A stretch of 64,000 nt of DNA, from the NCBI RefSeq assembly GCF_003992595.1, contig NZ_RZNA01000003.1:248001-312000 (forward strand), in the 5' to 3' direction. The translations under genes and the position numbers were made by a program. Shown here piece by piece: positions 60,954 to 64,000 of this stretch; the first letter of the stretch is position 1; each line of letters starts with the position of its first letter. The notes beneath the pieces were generated by a model, which was not told where the DNA came from, did no database searches, and saw nothing but the letters and a program-made list of their open reading frames with translations. Origin of the DNA: Flagellimonas oceanensis. GTDB taxonomy: Bacteria > Bacteroidota > Bacteroidia > Flavobacteriales > Flavobacteriaceae.

Positions 60954-61954
60954 TGAGATCTGCACTGATTTCCATGGTTGTTTTTTTACTGATGCTATCC
61001 TGCAAACAGGGACCTAAAACATCCGAAGGGGAAGTCTCTGAACCGATAGCACAAACGGCATCTAAAGTCGAGGAGGGCAAAAAATTGATGGAAAATCAAT
61101 GCTATTTATGCCATAATCCATCCGCACCGGAAAACGGACAGCGCATTGGTCCGCCCATGGTGGCCGTAAAAGCCCATTACTTGGAAGACCATGCGGATAG
61201 GGAAGCTTTTGTGGACGCTATTATGGCATTCGTGAAATTACCGTCTGAGGATCATGCCCAAATGCGCGGAGCAGTCCGCAGGTTCGGATTGATGCCTGCC
61301 CAACAGTTCCCACAAGATGAGGTAAGGAAGATTGCAGAGTACATGTACGATTATCGGATAGAGGAACCGGATTGGTTTCGAGCACATTGGATGGATCGTC
61401 GAGGGGATTCGCTATACAACAGAGGCAAGACACCAATAGTATCCGAAATAGAAGTGACCCCCAAGGAACTGGGGATGCGTTATGCTTTGGGGACCAAAAA
61501 AGTACTTGGCAAAAATCTGATGGGTACCATTCAGAACGAAGGAGTGGAAGCGGCCGTAGCTTTCTGCAATGAACGGGCGTATCCATTGACAGATAGCATG
61601 TCCACGAACTTCAATGCACGAATCAAAAGGGTTTCGGATAAACCACGTAACCCTAAAAATCAAGCAAATGTGGTAGAATTGGCCCATATTGAAACTTTTA
61701 AGGGTCAGGTTGCGGGCGGTGCGTCCGTTCAACCTATTTTAAGGGAAGAGAACGGAAAAGTGTACTTCTACTATCCTATTGTAACGAACACCATGTGCTT
61801 AAACTGCCATGGAACTCCAGGACAAAACATAACCCAAAAAGTATATAAAAGCCTATCGGAACTGTATCCCCAAGATAAAGCGATAGGATACGGACCCAAC
61901 GAGGTGCGAGGTATATGGAGCATTGTTTTCGACACTCCGAGGAAGACGGATTAG
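60953..61954 (+). CDS. Di-heme-motif lipoprotein: cytochrome c plus DUF3365
   Basis: A 333-residue lipoprotein (lipobox LMLSC, Cys17). The first CxxCH heme motif is CYLCH (50-54) in a cytochrome c domain (about 40-135). The second is CLNCH (282-286) at the end of a DUF3365/Tll0287-type domain (about 160-333: GMRYALGTKKVLGKNLM, FCNERAYPLTDSMS, KVYFYYPIVTNTMCLNCHG). DUF3365 proteins are heme-binding sensors or electron carriers. It may take electrons from the sulfide:quinone step or oxidise sulfur compounds in the periplasm; this is inference from context. Its tail overlaps the convergent desaturase gene by 4 bases. Confidence 0.88.
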   Translation: MRSALISMVVFLLMLSCKQGPKTSEGEVSEPIAQTASKVEEGKKLMENQCYLCHNPSAPENGQRIGPPMVAVKAHYLEDHADREAFVDAIMAFVKLPSEDHAQMRGAVRRFGLMPAQQFPQDEVRKIAEYMYDYRIEEPDWFRAHWMDRRGDSLYNRGKTPIVSEIEVTPKELGMRYALGTKKVLGKNLMGTIQNEGVEAAVAFCNERAYPLTDSMSTNFNARIKRVSDKPRNPKNQANVVELAHIETFKGQVAGGASVQPILREENGKVYFYYPIVTNTMCLNCHGTPGQNITQKVYKSLSELYPQDKAIGYGPNEVRGIWSIVFDTPRKTD

Positions 61955-62832
61955 GTGTCTTTTTTCGGCTTTTTGAAACCATAAGTCAACTGTCCCCAAA
62001 AGCCATTGGGCAAGGTATCATCCCCTGGGAAGCCCAATTTAATTTTACCACTGCTTTCCGGAATATAGTTTGTTTTGAAAATGTAATCCCAAATGCTTAG
62101 GCTTATGCCGAAATTCACACCGTAGGATGCTTCGGGAATGGTGTAGGCATGATGGTACAAGTGCATTACGGGATTGTTCAAAACGTATTTCAGCGGACCA
62201 TAGGTCAGTTTAATGTTCGAATGGTTGAAATGTCCGATGGCAATAGCGGTAAAATGGACAATATAGGCCTGTTCGGGCTCAAAACCACCTAGAACCATCA
62301 CTCCCAAAGTTTTCAAAGGTTTGTATAGGATGTTCTCCATCCAGTGAAAACGCATGTGGGCAGCGAACCCCATTTCCTTTACGCTGTGGTGGACTTTATG
62401 GAATTCCCATAGCATTGGGTATCTGTGCAACAAAACGTGGGTAAACCATTGCACAAAATCGAGCACCACAAAAAAGACGAGCAATTGCACCCATTGCGGC
62501 CAATGGGCAATATCCACTAGGGCCATGGATCGTTGACCTATCCCAATATCGGCAAAAAGGATGCCCAAGCTCTTGTAGACCCCGCTGATTACAATGGCGA
62601 ACACAAAAAAGTTGAAGAACATATAGAAGGCATCCAGCCAAAAGTCTTTTCTAAAAATGGACTGCTCTTTGCGCCAAGGAAACAGGATTTCCAGTCCCCA
62701 GACCAAAAGGGAGATGATTATCAATCCCCAGAAATAATTGGTGTACCAGGGAACATCAAAAATGATGGACCTCCATGTCCATCGCACGGTTCCCAAAAAT
62801 CCATTGATAAAAGCATCAAAATATTCCAACAT
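61951..62832 (-). CDS. Fatty acid hydroxylase/sterol desaturase family membrane protein
   Basis: A 293-residue membrane protein with four or five TM helices and the di-iron His motifs of the family: THVLLHRYP, EFHKVHHSVKEM, AHMRFHWMEN, IGHFNHSN and MHLYHHAY. It should hydroxylate or desaturate a lipid. Its promoter is served by the same GTAAC-CAAT-GTTAC box as the divergent DUF2892 gene. A TATTTTTG -7 element lies on the minus strand at 62883-62876. A lipid-modifying enzyme in a sulfide regulon is unusual. Confidence 0.88.
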   Translation of the reverse strand: MLEYFDAFINGFLGTVRWTWRSIIFDVPWYTNYFWGLIIISLLVWGLEILFPWRKEQSIFRKDFWLDAFYMFFNFFVFAIVISGVYKSLGILFADIGIGQRSMALVDIAHWPQWVQLLVFFVVLDFVQWFTHVLLHRYPMLWEFHKVHHSVKEMGFAAHMRFHWMENILYKPLKTLGVMVLGGFEPEQAYIVHFTAIAIGHFNHSNIKLTYGPLKYVLNNPVMHLYHHAYTIPEASYGVNFGISLSIWDYIFKTNYIPESSGKIKLGFPGDDTLPNGFWGQLTYGFKKPKKDT

Positions 62833-62875
62833 ATTGGCATTATGTCGTTCAAAAAGCCGAAAACTGATTCAAAAG

Positions 62876-62949
62876 CAAAAATACTTTAAAAATAATGGCG
62901 TCTGTGTAACCAATGTTACTATTTGGTCGATGACGAACCGTTACTTTTG
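62876..62949. promoter_or_regulatory. Symmetric divergent promoter with a single Crp/Fnr-type box
   Basis: The box GTAAC-CAAT-GTTAC (62906-62919) is a perfect palindrome with centre 62912.5. On the plus strand TACTTTTG begins at 62942; on the minus strand TATTTTTG begins at 62883. Both are exact TAnnTTTG and both are 29.5 bases from the centre. One bound dimer could activate both genes. Confidence 0.88.
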
Positions 62950-63037
62950 AAGTAATCCTCTGATTATCAAAAAGAGGATGGTACAAGCTGATCCAATTTT
63001 TGGTAAATTGTATAGTAGTAATCATAAACTATCAATT

Positions 63038-63244
63038 ATGAAAAAAAACATGGGCGGTTCAGACCGTACAATTCGGATTATCCTGGCACTTGGTGTAGGG
63101 GCATTGTATTATTTTAATGTGATAACAGGAACATTGGCATATGTGCTGCTGGCTTTGGCCGCCATATTTGTCTTGACAAGTTTTGTTAGTTTTTGTCCTT
63201 TGTACACCCTTTTCGGGATTAATACATGCAAGGTCAAGAATTAG
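63038..63244 (+). CDS. DUF2892 (YgaP-like) inner-membrane protein
   Basis: A 68-residue protein with two TM helices and the DUF2892 hallmark NMGGSDRTIRIILALGVGALYY and FCPLYTLFGINTCK. In YgaP the same membrane part is joined to a rhodanese; here the rhodanese is a separate gene at 60323. It may pass sulfane sulfur or thiocyanate across the membrane. The frame is open 20 codons upstream, but ATG 63038 gives the canonical N-terminus. A strong terminator follows. Confidence 0.9.
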   Translation: MKKNMGGSDRTIRIILALGVGALYYFNVITGTLAYVLLALAAIFVLTSFVSFCPLYTLFGINTCKVKN

Positions 63245-63268
63245 GTTTTTTGGTTGGTTGATAAGGAA

Positions 63269-63297
63269 AGCCGCTCTCACTAGAGCGGCTTTTTTTG
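63269..63297 (+). terminator. Intrinsic terminator after the DUF2892 gene
   Basis: AGCCGCTCT (63269-63277), loop CACT, AGAGCGGCT (63282-63290), then a T-run of seven. Confidence 0.95.
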
Positions 63298-63346
63298 TAT
63301 AAAAATGATAATATTCACATAAAAAAGCCTTCAAATTATCAAGTAT

Positions 63347-63390
63347 GTAACTTTAGTTACAATATATTATGACATTCCTCAATATTTTAC
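63347..63390 (+). promoter_or_regulatory. Crp/Fnr-type box and -7 element of sqr
   Basis: GTAAC-TTTA-GTTAC (63347-63360, perfect palindrome). TATTTTAC at 63383-63390 is a degenerate -7 (6 of 8) exactly 29.5 bases from the box centre. The gene starts at 63415. Confidence 0.78.
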
Positions 63391-63414
63391 CTAAATAGAT
63401 TTAACTAAACAAAC

Positions 63415-64000
63415 ATGAAGTCACATTATCAAATTCTGATAATTGGGGGAGGAACGGCTGGGATTATGACCGCTGCCCAATTATTGAAGAAAAACAAAAA
63501 GCTGGACATAGCTGTTATAGAGCCCTCCGAAACACATTACTACCAGCCTGCATGGACCCTTGTAGGAGCTGGAACCTATGATTTTAAAAAGACCGCTAAA
63601 CCCATGGCGGATGTTATGCCGCAAGGTGTCGATTGGATCAAGGACAAGGCCGCCGGCTTCAATCCTGACAAAAATAGCGTTTCAACCGAAAGCAGCGGGG
63701 ACATTACCTACGATTATTTGGTGGTGGCCCCAGGATTGGTCATGGAACCAAGTATGATCAAGGGCCTGCCCGAAGCTTTGGAGCAAGGAGTGGCCTGTAG
63801 CAATTATATTGACCCAGAGCGTACATGGGAAACCATCAGGAACTTTAAAAAAGGAAACGCCTTGTTCACACAGCCGACCACGCCCATTAAATGTGGAGGG
63901 GCTCCCCAAAAGATTGCCTACCTGGCAGCGGACTATTTTAGGAAGCAAGGCCTGAAAAAAGACACCAACGTGATTTTTGCCACCCCGGGAACCGTTATTT
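63415..64000 (+). CDS. sqr: Sulfide:quinone oxidoreductase, N-terminal part
   Basis: The frame begins at ATG 63415 and is open to the window end, giving about 195 residues. It has an FAD motif LIIGGGTAGIMTAAQL, then IEPSETHYYQPAWTLVGAG, YDYLVVAPGL and the redox Cys in PIKCGGAPQKIAYL, which resembles the animal/type II SQOR enzymes. It oxidises sulfide to a persulfide and reduces quinone at the inner membrane. The Crp/Fnr-type box just upstream places it in the regulon. The C-terminal part lies outside the window. Confidence 0.9.
   Translation, partial: MKSHYQILIIGGGTAGIMTAAQLLKKNKKLDIAVIEPSETHYYQPAWTLVGAGTYDFKKTAKPMADVMPQGVDWIKDKAAGFNPDKNSVSTESSGDITYDYLVVAPGLVMEPSMIKGLPEALEQGVACSNYIDPERTWETIRNFKKGNALFTQPTTPIKCGGAPQKIAYLAADYFRKQGLKKDTNVIFATPGTVI

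Overview
The window reads as a chromosome segment of a marine-type Flavobacteriaceae bacterium (Bacteroidota). The reasons are SusC/SusD pairs, Bacteroidota-type promoters (-7 element TAnnTTTG, -33 TTG), a flavobacterial-style carotenoid gene (crtY), CusA-TolC fusion efflux genes, DUF-type Bacteroidota secreted proteins and interspersed GCGCAGTCGA-type palindromes. A Muricauda/Flagellimonas-like genus is my impression, not something I can prove. The segment is densely coding with operons on both strands; I saw no phage, transposase or CRISPR array.

Layout. 1-1241: 3' part of aspS. 1607-1957: MORN-repeat secreted protein. 2031-8731: TetR-controlled tripartite multidrug RND pump (tetR-tolC-adaptor-pump) with a clear operator. 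8897-9869: ECF sigma factor and membrane partner. 10043-12165: isoprenyl diphosphate synthase facing lycopene cyclase. 13155-22944: metal homeostasis block (TonB receptor, DtxR/MntR-type repressor, ZIP transporter, CusB-like adaptor, giant CusA-TolC fusion, His-rich small protein). 23070-28560: SDR, small secreted proteins, two DUF4097-type proteins, HEAT-repeat anti-sigma factor and ECF sigma factor. 28772-31378: feoA-feoB plus a short Cys-rich FeoB-associated protein. 31468-36572: SCO protein, RseP, tRNA-Asn, outer-membrane protein, collagen-like lipoprotein, YceI. 36826-38517: LytS/LytTR two-component pair.

38565-56186 is the first highlight: a Na+ symporter, an OPA-like transporter (DUF5690), a TIGR03364-type FAD oxidase, a PhnX-like HAD hydrolase, an XRE-cupin regulator, a SusC/SusD pair, two alkaline-phosphatase-superfamily phosphodiesterases (one with PA14), an MBL hydrolase, a class-III PLP enzyme resembling the hydroxy-aminoethylphosphonate ammonia-lyase PbfA, and a purple-acid-phosphatase-like protein. 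I read it as a phosphonate-conjugate utilisation locus organised like a polysaccharide utilisation locus: phosphoester cleavage outside, SusCD import, and conversion of the aminophosphonate to phosphonoacetaldehyde and phosphate inside.

56329-64000 is the second highlight: a Crp/Fnr-type regulator followed by a sulfide/persulfide detoxification block (SulP, a CstB-like persulfide dioxygenase-rhodanese fusion, rhodanese, HMA protein, di-heme-motif lipoprotein, fatty-acid-hydroxylase family protein, DUF2892 membrane protein, sulfide:quinone oxidoreductase). Five copies of the palindrome GTAAC-N4-GTTAC stand upstream of these genes. In five of the six promoters they serve, the box centre lies exactly 29.5 bp from the -7 element; in the sixth it lies 30.5 bp away. 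One box sits symmetrically between two divergent promoters. This defines a local regulon, almost certainly of the Crp/Fnr protein.
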